Counted from the stretch's first letter, positions 25,577-34,119 are shown. The stretch is 64,000 bases of DNA from Sediminibacillus dalangtanensis (GCF_017792025.1 NZ_CP046956.1:1488001-1552000), one strand, 5' to 3'. Notes: generated by a model not told the origin, from the letters alone. A program made the numbers and translations.

Positions 25577-26223
25577 TAATTTTTGCCTGATTCCCTTAAC
25601 AATTGAAACGTGTAACCTTCCTGTTTAATTGATTGGATCAGCGATGGAAGGACTTCAACTGTTTGTTCTAGCTCGTGCAGCAAAACAATGGACTTGTCCT
25701 GCAAATGATGAAGCGTATTGTCGACAATTTGCCGGGGGTTGTTTTTTAGCTCCCAGTCAATCGAGGCTATTTTCCAAAGTACTACAGTTAAGCCTAGCTT
25801 CTCTGCAGCGCGTTTTGTATTCTCGTCATATTGGCCAAAAGGAGGCCGGAAATACGTCACTTTTTGCCCGGTAATGGATTCAATGCTCTGGACACTGGCA
25901 GCCAGCTGTCGATATTGTGCCTTGTAATCTAACCTTGTCATGTCAGGGTGCGTAATCGTATGGGTGCCAATTTGGTGACCTTCCTGAATCAATCTTTTCC
26001 ATGGTCTTTCCGGGTAGAGAAGTTTGGATTGCCAAAAAAACATAGCCGGAACGTTTTCGTGCTTTAATATATCAAGTATCTCGGACAGTACACTGCTTGG
26101 CCCATCATCAAAGCTGAGCATGATGGTTTTATCTTTCGATTCCGGAAGACTTGTGATGATTTGTTTATCCTTTGAGTCGTACACGACTCTTGATTGATCT
26201 GCAATTCATGGACTATATGCCAA
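25576..26223 (-). CDS. Polysaccharide deacetylase, NodB fold, with in-frame UGA at codon 6
   Basis: Carbohydrate esterase 4 domain: MLSFDDGPSS (catalytic and metal Asp), HTITHPDM (metal His pair), RPPFGQYDE and IVLLHELEQ. No signal peptide is seen. A GTG at 26184 gives a 202-aa frame but has no ribosome site. The only strong site, GAGGAGGG (26237-26230), is 6 bases before TTG 26223; from there the frame reads MAYSP, UGA (26208-26206), IADQSRVVYDSKDK and into the domain. The UGA is followed after 16 bases by a perfect hairpin of SECIS type, so it may be read as selenocysteine. The alternative is a Trp codon mutated to stop. It is downstream of the PhnC-type ATPase, on the same strand. Confidence 0.75.
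26174..26189 (-). promoter_or_regulatory. bSECIS-like hairpin inside the deacetylase gene
   Basis: On the minus strand GAGTCG, loop TGTA, CGACTC: six perfect pairs starting 16 bases after the UGA, with G at loop position 2. The spacing equals that in the SelW-like gene. The function is inferred. Confidence 0.5.
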
Positions 26224-26258
26224 TTTTTTCCCTCCTCGGTTTTATATTTTCTGGCAGG

Positions 26259-27026
26259 TTATCGTTTCTTCGTTTTCCCACTTTCTTCTTGGGATTCATA
26301 TGTGTCGAAATACTCCCGATCCGTAAACTCCTCCGGTTTTCCATCAAAAATGATTTTTCCTGCTTTTAATGCGACAATCCTGGTCGCATATCGTTTAGCC
26401 AATCCCACATCATGTACATTGATCATCGTCAGTAAATGACGCTTTCGATGCATTTGCTCAAGCAGGGAAAAAATATGGTTGGATGTCCCTGGATCGAGAC
26501 TGGAAACCGGTTCGTCCCCCAGCATGATTTGCGGTTGTTGCAACAATGCCCTAGCAATACCGACGCGCTGTTTTTGTCCTCCACTTAATCGTTCGACACG
26601 CCGATCGGCCATGCTGGATAAATCAACATCTTCAATTACTTGTTTTGCCTGTTGTTTTTCTTGATCACTAAACCATCCGATAAGATTTTTAAAGTTGCTC
26701 CGATAGCCAAACGTACCGGTAAGTACATTTTGCATGACGCTTAGTCTGGGAATCAAATTAAAATGTTGAAAAATCATTCCCATCTGCCGACGAATTTTCC
26801 GTAATTGTTCCTCTGACATTTTCGACAGGGCTTGTCCATCCCAACGAACTTCCCCGTTTGTGGGTTCTTGCAGCCCGTTGATACACCGTATCATGGTAGA
26901 CTTACCAGACCCGCTTTTTCCAAGAATGCAAACAAATTCGCCCTGCTCAAATGTTAAAGTTACCTTTGACAATGCATCCTGTTCACTGCCTGGATAACGG
27001 ACAGACACTTCCTTTAATTCCAGCAT
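26259..27026 (-). CDS. ABC transporter ATPase, PhnC type
   Basis: 255-aa ATPase of a phosphonate/phosphite-type importer: Walker A GKSGSGKST, signature LSGGQKQRVGIARAL, Walker B IMLGDEPVSSLDP and the H-loop in INVHDVGLA. ATG 27026 follows AAGGAGGTGCG; the frame is open slightly further, but the start MLELKEVSVRYPG is typical. It is the third gene after the binding protein and permease, 13 bases past the permease stop. By position in the selenium island it may energise uptake of selenate, selenite or another selenium species; sequence alone cannot separate that from phosphonate uptake. Confidence 0.88.
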   Translation of the reverse strand: MLELKEVSVRYPGSEQDALSKVTLTFEQGEFVCILGKSGSGKSTMIRCINGLQEPTNGEVRWDGQALSKMSEEQLRKIRRQMGMIFQHFNLIPRLSVMQNVLTGTFGYRSNFKNLIGWFSDQEKQQAKQVIEDVDLSSMADRRVERLSGGQKQRVGIARALLQQPQIMLGDEPVSSLDPGTSNHIFSLLEQMHRKRHLLTMINVHDVGLAKRYATRIVALKAGKIIFDGKPEEFTDREYFDTYESQEESGKTKKR

Positions 27027-27039
27027 TTGTCGCACCTCC

Positions 27040-27795
27040 TTATATGACCCGATTTCTGACAAAGCTGCCTAATACATCGACAATGACGACGATCACCATA
27101 ATAATCAATACATCAAGCGAAACAGAGGAGTATTGAAAGGTTTTGAAGTCATTGAATAAACGCTGGCCGATTCCTCCGCCACCGATGAAACCGAGAACAA
27201 GTGAGGTCCGGATTGCCACTTCAAGTCGATAAAAATAGTGTGATAGCACATTCGGCCAGATTTGCGGAAGGATACTGAACAAATGGGCAAACCAATTTTT
27301 TGATCCGACAGCTTTCATTGCTTCCTGCGGTCCCGGGTCTGAGGCTTCTACTAATTCGGAAATCAACTTGCCCAGAACGCCGATATTATGAAAAGCTATC
27401 GCGAGAACAGCCGGAAAAGGGCCGAGTCCTAAAGCTGTCAGCAAAATCAGACCAAACACGATTTCCGGAATGGAACGCATGAAACTCAAGGCAAATCGTG
27501 ACAAATGGTAAACCGGCTTGGAAGGGGAGGTGTTCCAGGCAGCAATAAAGCTGATTGGAAGGCCGAAAAACAACCCGATAAAACTACCCAAAAAGGCCAT
27601 CCCCACTGTTTCCAAGCTATCATTGACCATACCAGGGAATTTAGAAGTATCCATAGGAAACCACTGTGCCAAAAAATCGATCATATTACGAAAATCACGA
27701 AATTTCGACAGGTCAAATTCGGTCAGCCGCATGCTGATATATAAGAGTAGACAAAGGATAAGCAATGTCACTAGATTTTTTCGTTTAAACCACAT
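27040..27795 (-). CDS. ABC transporter permease, PhnE type
   Basis: 251-aa membrane subunit with about six helices. The motif SDPGPQEAMKAVGSKNWF is the EAA-type loop contacting the ATPase, and GFIGGGGIGQRLF is characteristic of PhnE. It lies 12 bases after the binding-protein gene on the same strand. Partner of the PhnC- and PhnD-like products on either side. Confidence 0.88.
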   Translation of the reverse strand: MWFKRKNLVTLLILCLLLYISMRLTEFDLSKFRDFRNMIDFLAQWFPMDTSKFPGMVNDSLETVGMAFLGSFIGLFFGLPISFIAAWNTSPSKPVYHLSRFALSFMRSIPEIVFGLILLTALGLGPFPAVLAIAFHNIGVLGKLISELVEASDPGPQEAMKAVGSKNWFAHLFSILPQIWPNVLSHYFYRLEVAIRTSLVLGFIGGGGIGQRLFNDFKTFQYSSVSLDVLIIMVIVVIVDVLGSFVRNRVI

Positions 27796-27807
27796 TGAAA
27801 ATCAGCT

Positions 27808-28716
27808 CTATTCTTCAATAACGCCTTGTTTGATAGCTGCATCACGGATGCTCTCATAATCTTCGTTTGTCGCTGTTGTAAAACCAGTTGCCCCAAAGGC
27901 ATTAAGGATTTCTTCATCTTCTATTTCCTGGAAAGTTTCCTGCAATGTAGCAATGGTTTCTTCATCCGTATCTTGATGTACAGCCCAAGGATATTGGAAT
28001 AACTCTTCCGATTGCCAGATTGTTTTTATTTGATCGCCATCTACTTTACCTGATTCGACTAATTGATTATAGATAGCACTGTCAATTGCTCCGGCGTCGA
28101 CTTGTTTGTTTTGCACGGCCAATGCTGTCGCGTCGTGTGAACCAGTGAAACGGACAGAATTAAAGGAATGCTCGTCTTCCGATTGATAAACACCTTGATC
28201 TTGAAGCTCTATTTCTGGTATCAAGGCACCTGAAGTAGAATTAGGATCACCAAAAGCAAAGTCGATTTCTTCCGGATCTGCAAGTAACTCTTCTAAAGAC
28301 TCCCAGGGATTATCATTGTGCGTAATGATATAGGAATGATAGTAAGGTTCACCATCTATAAGTTGAGTAATGATTGCCTTTGCGCCGCTTTTCTCATGAG
28401 CGACTACATATGTCAGCGGGCCGAAATAAGCCATGTCAATTTTGTCGTAATTCATTGCTTCTACGACACCGTTATAGTCAGGATAAACATCGACCTTTAC
28501 GTTCTTTTCCATGGCTTCGTCTAATATGGATTGAAGTTTATCCATCGCCTCTTGCATTTCGCCTTCTGTCTGTGCAGGTATCACTCCGATAGTGAACGTG
28601 TCCTCTGCATTGTCATTCTTTTGTTCATTAGCACTATCATTATCCTGTTTATCCCCGCAAGCAGAGAGAAGTACAGACACACTCAACATGATTGCTAAGT
28701 AAATCCATTTTTTCAT
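27808..28716 (-). CDS. PhnD-like substrate-binding lipoprotein of an ABC importer (possible selenium oxyanion transporter)
   Basis: 302 aa with a lipoprotein signal peptide ending LLSACGDK, so the mature protein is anchored outside the membrane. PhnD-family blocks are seen: IGVIPAQTEGEM, DMAYFGPLTYVVA, FAFGDPNSTSGALIPE and FTGSHDATALAVQ. The family binds phosphonate, phosphite or phosphate. A clade of it occurs with selD and is named in family databases as putative selenate-binding, and here the gene follows selD directly on the same strand. ATG 28716 follows TGAGGTGATAAG. Selenium transport is inference from context. Confidence 0.88.
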   Translation of the reverse strand: MKKWIYLAIMLSVSVLLSACGDKQDNDSANEQKNDNAEDTFTIGVIPAQTEGEMQEAMDKLQSILDEAMEKNVKVDVYPDYNGVVEAMNYDKIDMAYFGPLTYVVAHEKSGAKAIITQLIDGEPYYHSYIITHNDNPWESLEELLADPEEIDFAFGDPNSTSGALIPEIELQDQGVYQSEDEHSFNSVRFTGSHDATALAVQNKQVDAGAIDSAIYNQLVESGKVDGDQIKTIWQSEELFQYPWAVHQDTDEETIATLQETFQEIEDEEILNAFGATGFTTATNEDYESIRDAAIKQGVIEE

Positions 28717-28767
28717 CTTATCACCTCATAATTTCATTTACCGGCTTTTGTTATTGTATTCAAGAAG

Positions 28768-28794
28768 AAAAAGGACTCTCTTGAGCCCTTTTCC
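28768..28794 (-). terminator. Terminator after selD
   Basis: On the minus strand AAGGGCTC, loop AAGA, GAGTCCTT and T residues. It separates selD from the transporter genes, so the latter may have their own promoter. Confidence 0.65.
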
Positions 28795-28809
28795 CTAGAA
28801 ACAGAAGGT

Positions 28810-29859
28810 TTATACCACAGAAATACGTCCACAGTTTTCGCTGGTGACGTCACCGATTATTGCTGACGGAACATCGCTGTTTTGCAGTTTTTGTTGTAAT
28901 TCGTCAGCTTCGGCTGCTGGCACTGAAATCAGCAATCCGCCGGATGTGACAGCATCACACAGGATCAATTGATCAAGCTTACTTATTTGATCACTGTAAT
29001 CAATGCATTCGGCCAACCATTTATGGTTCTTTTTTGAACCTCCAGGGATGACATTCTTTTCCGCCAGCTCTTTTGTTCGGGAAAGAAGCGGTACTTTATC
29101 GTAATGAATCGTGATGCCGACATCGCTGCCCTCAGCTATCTCCCTTGTATGGCCCAGCAACCCGAATCCGGTGACATCCGTGCATGCATGGACGGTATGG
29201 TTCTCCATCGCTTCGGCTGCATATTTATTTAAAGCAGCCATCACTTCCATCACTTCATCAGTTGTTTGTTCGTCCAGCAAGCCGTTTTTGATGGCAGTTG
29301 TTAAAATCCCGACCCCGATCGGTTTGGTGAGAATAAGCTTGTCACCTGGTCTTGCGCCGACATTTGCCCGGATTTTGTCCGGATGAACGGTGCCGGTGAC
29401 CGATAACCCAAACTTAGGTTCCTGATCATCGATAGAATGGCCTCCGACCAATACGGCCCCGGATTCATTCACTTTATCAGATGAACCGGCAAGAATATCA
29501 GCGAGAATGCTTTTATCCAAATCATTGATCGGAAAGCCGACAATGTTCATTACCGTAATCGGCTTGCCACCCATTGCGTAAACGTCGCTCAATGCGTTTG
29601 CGGCTGCAATTTGTCCAAACATATAGGGATCATCCACAATGGGAGTAAAATAATCCAAAGTCTGAACGAGGGCAGTTTCATCATTGATTTTATAAACACC
29701 TGCATCATCTGACGTTTCTAAACCGACGAGCAGATTTGGATCTGGTACGGATTTTGGTAAGTGACGCAGCACCTGCGTCAGGTCCTCAGGACCGATTTTG
29801 CATCCTCAGCCACCTTTGCTGGATAAAGAAGTTAATTTAACTATTTCTTCTTTAGACAT
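28810..29859 (-). CDS. selD: Selenophosphate synthetase, itself a selenoprotein (Sec at codon 18)
   Basis: Makes selenophosphate from selenide and ATP, the selenium donor for SelA and for selenosugar or selenouridine pathways. Read from ATG 29859 (AAAGGAG nine bases upstream) the frame runs MSKEEIVKLTSLSSKGG, UGA (29808-29806), GCKIGPEDL and on to 28810, 349 residues. UGA occupies the catalytic Cys/Sec position in the family motif GG(U/C)GCK. The rest carries SDDAGVYKI, QTLDYFTPIVDDPYMFG and LVGGHSIDDQEPKFGLSV, the AIRS-like ATP-binding parts. An automatic call would start at 29772 and lose the active site. It follows a glycosyltransferase and selC on the same strand. Confidence 0.96.
29781..29793 (-). 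promoter_or_regulatory. bSECIS-like element of selD
   Basis: Twelve bases after the UGA, GGTCC (29793-29789), loop TGA, GGACC (29785-29781). It is a short five-pair stem with G at loop position 2. Confidence 0.6.
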
Positions 29860-29924
29860 TTTCCCACACTCCTTTAATTCCTTAAGAATTGATCTGCTGC
29901 CTTCTGAATATTCCAATGCACCCA

Positions 29925-30917
29925 TTACGTAAGCCGTTTATAAATATCCAGTAGATTTTTAGCCTCTTGTTGACTGGAATGGTTTTCCGAAATATAGCGG
30001 GCAGCAGCCTGTCCTATGGACTGTCTTAAATGGTTATTATTCATGATTTTTTCCGCATAAGCAAGAAATTCGTTTTCGTTCTGGTAAATAAACCCATTCT
30101 CTCCATGGGAGACAATACTACGATTCCCTTGGTTATCCGAAACTAAAACAGGTATTCCGGCAGCCATTGCTTCCAATATTGCCGAGGGCTGTCCTTCCGC
30201 GAGCGATGTATTTAGCAGAACATCGGCTGACCGATAAATGCTTCCCATTTTTTCATGATCTATTTGGCCAAGATAGCTGACCCAATGGTTGTTTTCGGCG
30301 ACCAATTGTTCCACTGCATTTCCTTCTTCTTCTTCCAGAATTGGGCCAACCAATGCCAAGCGAATAGTTGGGTAATCGGTGTGCAGCTTTTTCATCATTT
30401 GGATGGCTGCCGGTACATTTTTAACTTTTCTTATACCTGCTGGTAGAACAAACAGGGTGGTACCTGGTTCTTTTTCATACTTATCATCAGGACTTGGAAA
30501 TTCATCTGTGCCTTGGGGAATCACATGGATTTTTCCAGTGATTCCAGGGATTTCTTTCAACAGGGTGGACCGTGCTTCCTCATTAAATACATGAATGGCA
30601 CGAGCTCTTGTTAGTGAAGCAATCGTATCAGCTCTGGTCGTGTCCTCATATAAATAATAGCTTAAGTCCGTACCGGTGATGGTGATCATATATGTTGTCG
30701 GTTTTTTTCGAAGCTGCTTCAAAAACTGATAAAACCGATAGGCATGAAAACCGTGTACCAAATCTGCATCAGGTAAATCTTTTTGTTGATTTTCAGACGT
30801 GATCGATACGATTTCCGTTTGTATGTTCAATTTAAGCAACGCCTTCGATATCCGCTGGACTGTAACGGTGTTTCCGCGTTGTTGATGATAATTTGGTGTT
30901 GCGAGTATTACCTTCAT
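29925..30917 (-). CDS. Glycosyltransferase next to selD (GT4-like; resembles selenosugar synthase SenB)
   Basis: 330-aa GT-B fold glycosyltransferase. The N-terminus is MKVILATPNYHQQRGNTVTV, then HGFHAYRFYQFLKQLR and ITITGTDLSYYL, and the C-terminal donor domain has AEGQPSAILEAMAAGIPVLV with the E-x7-E type motif and FIYQNENEF. The pattern HA-x-R followed by TGTDLY-like sequence is what I recall from SenB, which uses selenophosphate and a UDP-sugar. The start is ATG 30917 (AAAAGGATG upstream), not the ATG at 30926. It lies between selC and selD in one unit, 65 bases before selD. An ordinary surface-sugar transferase cannot be excluded. Confidence 0.85.
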   Translation of the reverse strand: MKVILATPNYHQQRGNTVTVQRISKALLKLNIQTEIVSITSENQQKDLPDADLVHGFHAYRFYQFLKQLRKKPTTYMITITGTDLSYYLYEDTTRADTIASLTRARAIHVFNEEARSTLLKEIPGITGKIHVIPQGTDEFPSPDDKYEKEPGTTLFVLPAGIRKVKNVPAAIQMMKKLHTDYPTIRLALVGPILEEEEGNAVEQLVAENNHWVSYLGQIDHEKMGSIYRSADVLLNTSLAEGQPSAILEAMAAGIPVLVSDNQGNRSIVSHGENGFIYQNENEFLAYAEKIMNNNHLRQSIGQAAARYISENHSSQQEAKNLLDIYKRLT

Positions 30918-31047
30918 CGTACACATCCTTTTATAAATACTTATATTGGCGATAAAGAATTGAAAAATTGTTCATAAGCCACCATGCTAAGGCAAGCTAT
31001 AAGCTGATGGAAAATGGATGTATGAGCTTACTTTACCCGGAAGAGCA

Positions 31048-31084
31048 AATAATAAGCCGCAATTCTTTTAAGTTGAATTGCGGC
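31048..31084 (-). terminator. Terminator or processing hairpin after selC
   Basis: On the minus strand GCCGCAATTC (31084-31075) pairs with GAATTGCGGC (31065-31056), followed by TTATTATTTG. The T run is broken, so read-through into the glycosyltransferase and selD is possible. Confidence 0.65.
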
Positions 31085-31102
31085 CGTACTTTCCTTATGT
31101 AT

Positions 31103-31199
31103 TGGCGGGACTGTGTGGGAATCGAACCCACCGGAGACGGCACGCGCCTCCCTCAGGGTTTTGAAGACCCAGGGGGACACCAGTCACCCATCCAGCCCC
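31103..31199 (-). tRNA. selC: Selenocysteine tRNA, anticodon UCA
   Basis: 97 bases on the minus strand ending in an encoded CCA (31105-31103). The anticodon TCA lies at 31164-31162 in the loop CTTCAAA. Features of tRNA-Sec: a long acceptor stem (GGGGCTGG against ACAGTCCC, one end mismatch), a long extra arm (GGAGGC/GCCGTCTCC), and a T arm GTGGG TTCGATT CCCAC. The anticodon stem has one T-T mismatch. It reads UGA for selenocysteine together with SelA, SelB and SelD encoded around it. Confidence 0.93.
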
Positions 31200-31226
31200 A
31201 TCAGTCATTATCGCCAAGCCTCACCC

Positions 31227-31255
31227 AGTTTATAATGATTTTCCCGCAGGTGCAA
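31227..31255 (-). promoter_or_regulatory. Predicted promoter of selC (and possibly GT-selD)
   Basis: On the minus strand TTGCAC (31255-31250), 17 bases, TAAACT (31232-31227), about 28 bases before the tRNA. Confidence 0.6.
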
Positions 31256-31347
31256 GTACAAAGTCTCAGTAGTTTTTACCAGCGTACATTGGAATGAGGA
31301 GACAGACAAATACTATGCTGGAAACTGTTTGAAAAGAGGTGGAAAGA

Positions 31348-31497
31348 ATGGGCAGAGATGAACATCATCATTCAAGAGGGAAAAACAAAGTGAAATTACC
31401 TCAAACACCAGCATATGAAAAAGACCGGACCGGCGTCGATATCGAAATGTCAAAAAACCCCCGTGTTCAGTTCGGCATAAACGAAGAAGACAAATAA
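31348..31497 (+). CDS. Small hydrophilic protein, 49 aa
   Basis: ATG 31348 follows AAAGAGGTGGAAAGA. The product (MGRDEHHHSRGKNKVKLPQT, then YEKDRTGVDIEMSKN) is highly charged with no membrane segment. It recalls small YfhD-like Bacillaceae proteins that share an MGR-KLPQTP type start; this is a weak resemblance. It lies between selC and selB on the selB strand. Function unknown. Confidence 0.65.
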   Translation: MGRDEHHHSRGKNKVKLPQTPAYEKDRTGVDIEMSKNPRVQFGINEEDK

Positions 31498-31512
31498 CCC
31501 TTCAGACCTGAG

Positions 31513-31700
31513 GGGTCAGTCCCCCTACACCCAATTTACGCACTATTTATTAGGAAATGCGGGGTAGGGGGACTGACCCTGAAAGTATTGGACGTGCACA
31601 CAAACGTTGGGACAGCAAGGTTTTCAGTGCTGCGCCGAGTAGCCCGCATGGTTATCAGTCGCGAATAAGGGACTGACCCTCCTAGGTTTTCTGTCCCTCC
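31513..31700. repeat. REP-like inverted and partial repeats upstream of selB
   Basis: GGGTCAGTCCCCCTAC (31513-31528) is a perfect inverted copy of 31564-31579, with a third partial copy GGGACTGACCCT at 31669-31680. The unit TCCTAGGTTTT/TCCTAGTTTTT is repeated tandemly at about 31680-31708. The GGGGACTGACCCC type of sequence occurs as dispersed palindromes in Firmicutes. No gene is seen between 31498 and 31786. Confidence 0.7.
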
Positions 31701-31786
31701 TAGTTTTTGATTCTTCCTGCTTGAATCACGGACTCTAGATGATTAAAGTAAGAAGTACGATGACAGAATGAAAGAGGGTGGGGAGG

Positions 31787-33691
31787 ATGGACGAGACTTA
31801 CTATACAATCGGGATGGCTGGTCACATTGACCATGGCAAAACGACCTTGACCAAAGCGCTGACCAATGTTGATACGGACCGGCTGAAAGAAGAAAAAGAG
31901 CGGAGTATCTCGATTGAAGCGGGATATGCCCCTTTACATACAGAGGATGGTACGCACGTATCCATTGTTGACGTTCCAGGCCACGAACGGTTTATCCGCC
32001 AAATGATAGCTGGTGTTGCAGGCATCGATTTGGTAGTACTGGTAGTCGCTGCTGATGAAGGAGTGATGCCGCAGACAAAGGAGCATTTGGAAATCCTTCA
32101 ATTTCTCGGCATTAAAAGGTGTTTGGTGGCTGTAACCAAAATCGACCGGGTTGACGAAGAACTTCAGGAGTTTGTCGGAAGTGATATAAAAGAAGCATTG
32201 TCGGGCACGATTTTCTCGGAAGCTGAAATGGTGTTTGTAGACAGTGTGTCAGGGAAAGGAGTGGAAGAGCTTCGATCGGCTATTTTTTCCGCTTTGAAAC
32301 AAGTAGAATTCAGGGACCGGTTTGGCTCATTCCGTCTGCCGATCGATCAGGTTTTCACTGTACAGGGGCAAGGTACGATCGTTAGAGGAACCATCTATGA
32401 AGGTGTGATACGCCAAGGCAGTTCATTAACGGTGTTGCCTGCAGGAAAAAAAGTTCGGGCACGTAATATTCAGGTACATCATGAAAATGTACAGGAAGCA
32501 AGAGCAGGACAGCGGACTGCAGTAAATATTACAGGCGCGGACCGTGAGCAAATCAACAGAGGAGATGTTCTAGTTGCTTCCAACCATTTCTTGGTAAGTA
32601 AGACGATTGATGTGGCGGTCCGTTTAGTGGATGACATGGAGCATCCGATAAAACAGAGGGCTCCCATCAAATTACATATTGGAACATCTGAGGTGATGGG
32701 GAAAATAGTGTTTTTCGATCGGAATGAAGCACAAACAGCACAGGATGAGATACTTTGTCAACTGCGATTGGAAGAGGAAGTTGTCGTGCGTCGGGGGGAT
32801 CGCTTCATTATCCGCAGGCCTACCCCAGTGGAAACGATCGGTGGAGGCTGGGTAATCGATCCGAAAGGTGAAAAATACCGGTTTGGTACAGAAACGACCA
32901 ATATGCTGGAACAGAAAAAGGTAGGTACACCAGAGGATTTGATTGCCGCAGCACTAAACGAACATACCCTCTTGAATGAACAGCAAATTATTCAGAATAC
33001 TTCTTTAGATAATGCTGTCGTTATGGCGGCCTTAAACAGTGGTATTCAATCGAAACGGTTTATCCCAGCCGGAAAAAAGTTCGTTTTAACGAGTACTTTT
33101 GAGAAAGGGAAAAAGACCATAGAAGAATTCGTGGTAAACTATCAACTGCAGCATCCGATGCGGCCTGGAGTTAACAAAGCGGAGTTACGCCAAAGTTTTC
33201 TGGACACCTTTCCAAGACCGTTTATCGATTTTGTTATAACTGAAATGCTGGAGCAAGGGATAGTAAAGCAACAGGAACAGTATTTGTCGACCGCTGATTT
33301 TCGACAGCACTTGCCCCCGCGTTGGAAAGCGAGATTGGAAGAAATTATTGACCAGCTTAAAGAGGATGGGCTGCAAGTCAGGAAATGGGAAGAATACTTT
33401 GTTGGTACTCCTCTTCCTGAAGCGATCGCTGGTGAATTGAAAAGTTTTTTGCTACAGACCGGACAGGCTTATGCACTTACTGATGATATGATTATTGATC
33501 AGCAAGTGTTCTTAGAAGCCGTTAAAAAGCTGAGAAAGATGACGAATGAAACGTTTGGACTGCAAGATGTGAAGGGTGCGTGGGATGTTTCAAGAAAATA
33601 TATGATTCCGCTGCTCGAATTGCTTGATCAATGGGGTTGGACCACTCGGGAAGAAGGCAACCGGCGCTGGCTGCACTCGGAAAACGGATGA
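31787..33691 (+). CDS. selB: Selenocysteine-specific elongation factor
   Basis: GTPase of 634 aa that delivers Sec-tRNA to UGA codons carrying a SECIS hairpin. EF-Tu-like G domain: [22 protein letters not shown] and VTKID; then two beta-barrel domains ([28 protein letters not shown]) and the C-terminal winged-helix repeats (about residues 390-634) that bind the SECIS. ATG 31787 is chosen over the in-frame GTG 31778 because AGAGGGTG precedes it at good spacing. It begins the plus-strand half of the selenium island. Confidence 0.96.
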   Translation: MDETYYTIGMAGHIDHGKTTLTKALTNVDTDRLKEEKERSISIEAGYAPLHTEDGTHVSIVDVPGHERFIRQMIAGVAGIDLVVLVVAADEGVMPQTKEHLEILQFLGIKRCLVAVTKIDRVDEELQEFVGSDIKEALSGTIFSEAEMVFVDSVSGKGVEELRSAIFSALKQVEFRDRFGSFRLPIDQVFTVQGQGTIVRGTIYEGVIRQGSSLTVLPAGKKVRARNIQVHHENVQEARAGQRTAVNITGADREQINRGDVLVASNHFLVSKTIDVAVRLVDDMEHPIKQRAPIKLHIGTSEVMGKIVFFDRNEAQTAQDEILCQLRLEEEVVVRRGDRFIIRRPTPVETIGGGWVIDPKGEKYRFGTETTNMLEQKKVGTPEDLIAAALNEHTLLNEQQIIQNTSLDNAVVMAALNSGIQSKRFIPAGKKFVLTSTFEKGKKTIEEFVVNYQLQHPMRPGVNKAELRQSFLDTFPRPFIDFVITEMLEQGIVKQQEQYLSTADFRQHLPPRWKARLEEIIDQLKEDGLQVRKWEEYFVGTPLPEAIAGELKSFLLQTGQAYALTDDMIIDQQVFLEAVKKLRKMTNETFGLQDVKGAWDVSRKYMIPLLELLDQWGWTTREEGNRRWLHSENG

Positions 33692-33740
33692 GACAGTTTT
33701 GTCCTGAGTTGTAAATGATAAAGAAAAAGGAGGAGAAAAT

Positions 33741-33980
33741 ATGAAATACGAGGTAACGATTACATTCTGCATGCAGTGAAATTATGCACCAAAAGCCGCA
33801 AGTTTTGCGGAACAGTTATTTACTCACTATCGTTCTACGATTACATCCCTGTTAATGATACCAAGTTCTCGGGGAGCGTTTGAAATCTCTGTGAACGGTA
33901 AGTTGCTGCATTCGAAATTGGATACAGGAATTTATCCTGAACTGGATGCAGTAATTGCTGAAATGGATAGGTTAAATTAA
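33741..33980 (+). CDS. SelW/Rdx-like selenoprotein (CxxU motif)
   Basis: 79-residue thioredoxin-like protein read from ATG 33741 (AAAAAGGAGGAG) through UGA at 33777-33779. The N-terminus is YEVTITFCMQU, the CxxU redox motif of the SelW family, and the C-terminal half has the family pattern RGAFEISVNGKLLHSKLDTG then YPELDAV. A perfect six-pair hairpin follows the UGA. It lies between selB and selA. A plain ORF scan misses this gene because of the UGA. By family it is a small redox protein. Confidence 0.93.
33796..33810 (+). promoter_or_regulatory. bSECIS-like element of the SelW-like gene
   Basis: Sixteen bases after the UGA: CCGCAA, loop GTT, TTGCGG. Six perfect pairs with G first in the loop. 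Confidence 0.8.
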
Positions 33981-33987
33981 GTTAAAG

Positions 33988-34014
33988 GAGCCAGCAACAA
34001 TGTGGCTCTTTTTC
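33988..34014 (+). terminator. Terminator after the SelW-like gene
   Basis: GAGCCA (33988-33993) pairs with TGGCTC (34003-34008), followed by five T residues. A TATAAT at 34074-34079 downstream may start selA, but no good -35 box is visible. Confidence 0.8.
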
Positions 34015-34119
34015 TAGTTAAAACATGGAATTCGTCGTAATCGAATTAATGGGTTTAAGAGCCGTTTTCAGGCTATAATGGGAATAGAATACATGTTAGG
34101 CATAATGGAGGAAGATGAT

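Noticed and set aside
25310..33779. In-frame UGAs explained as sequencing errors
   Set aside because: Three UGAs fall exactly on Cys/Sec active-site positions of known selenoprotein families, each with a hairpin downstream, beside selA, selB and selC. Error is far less likely, except for the deacetylase, where it stays open.
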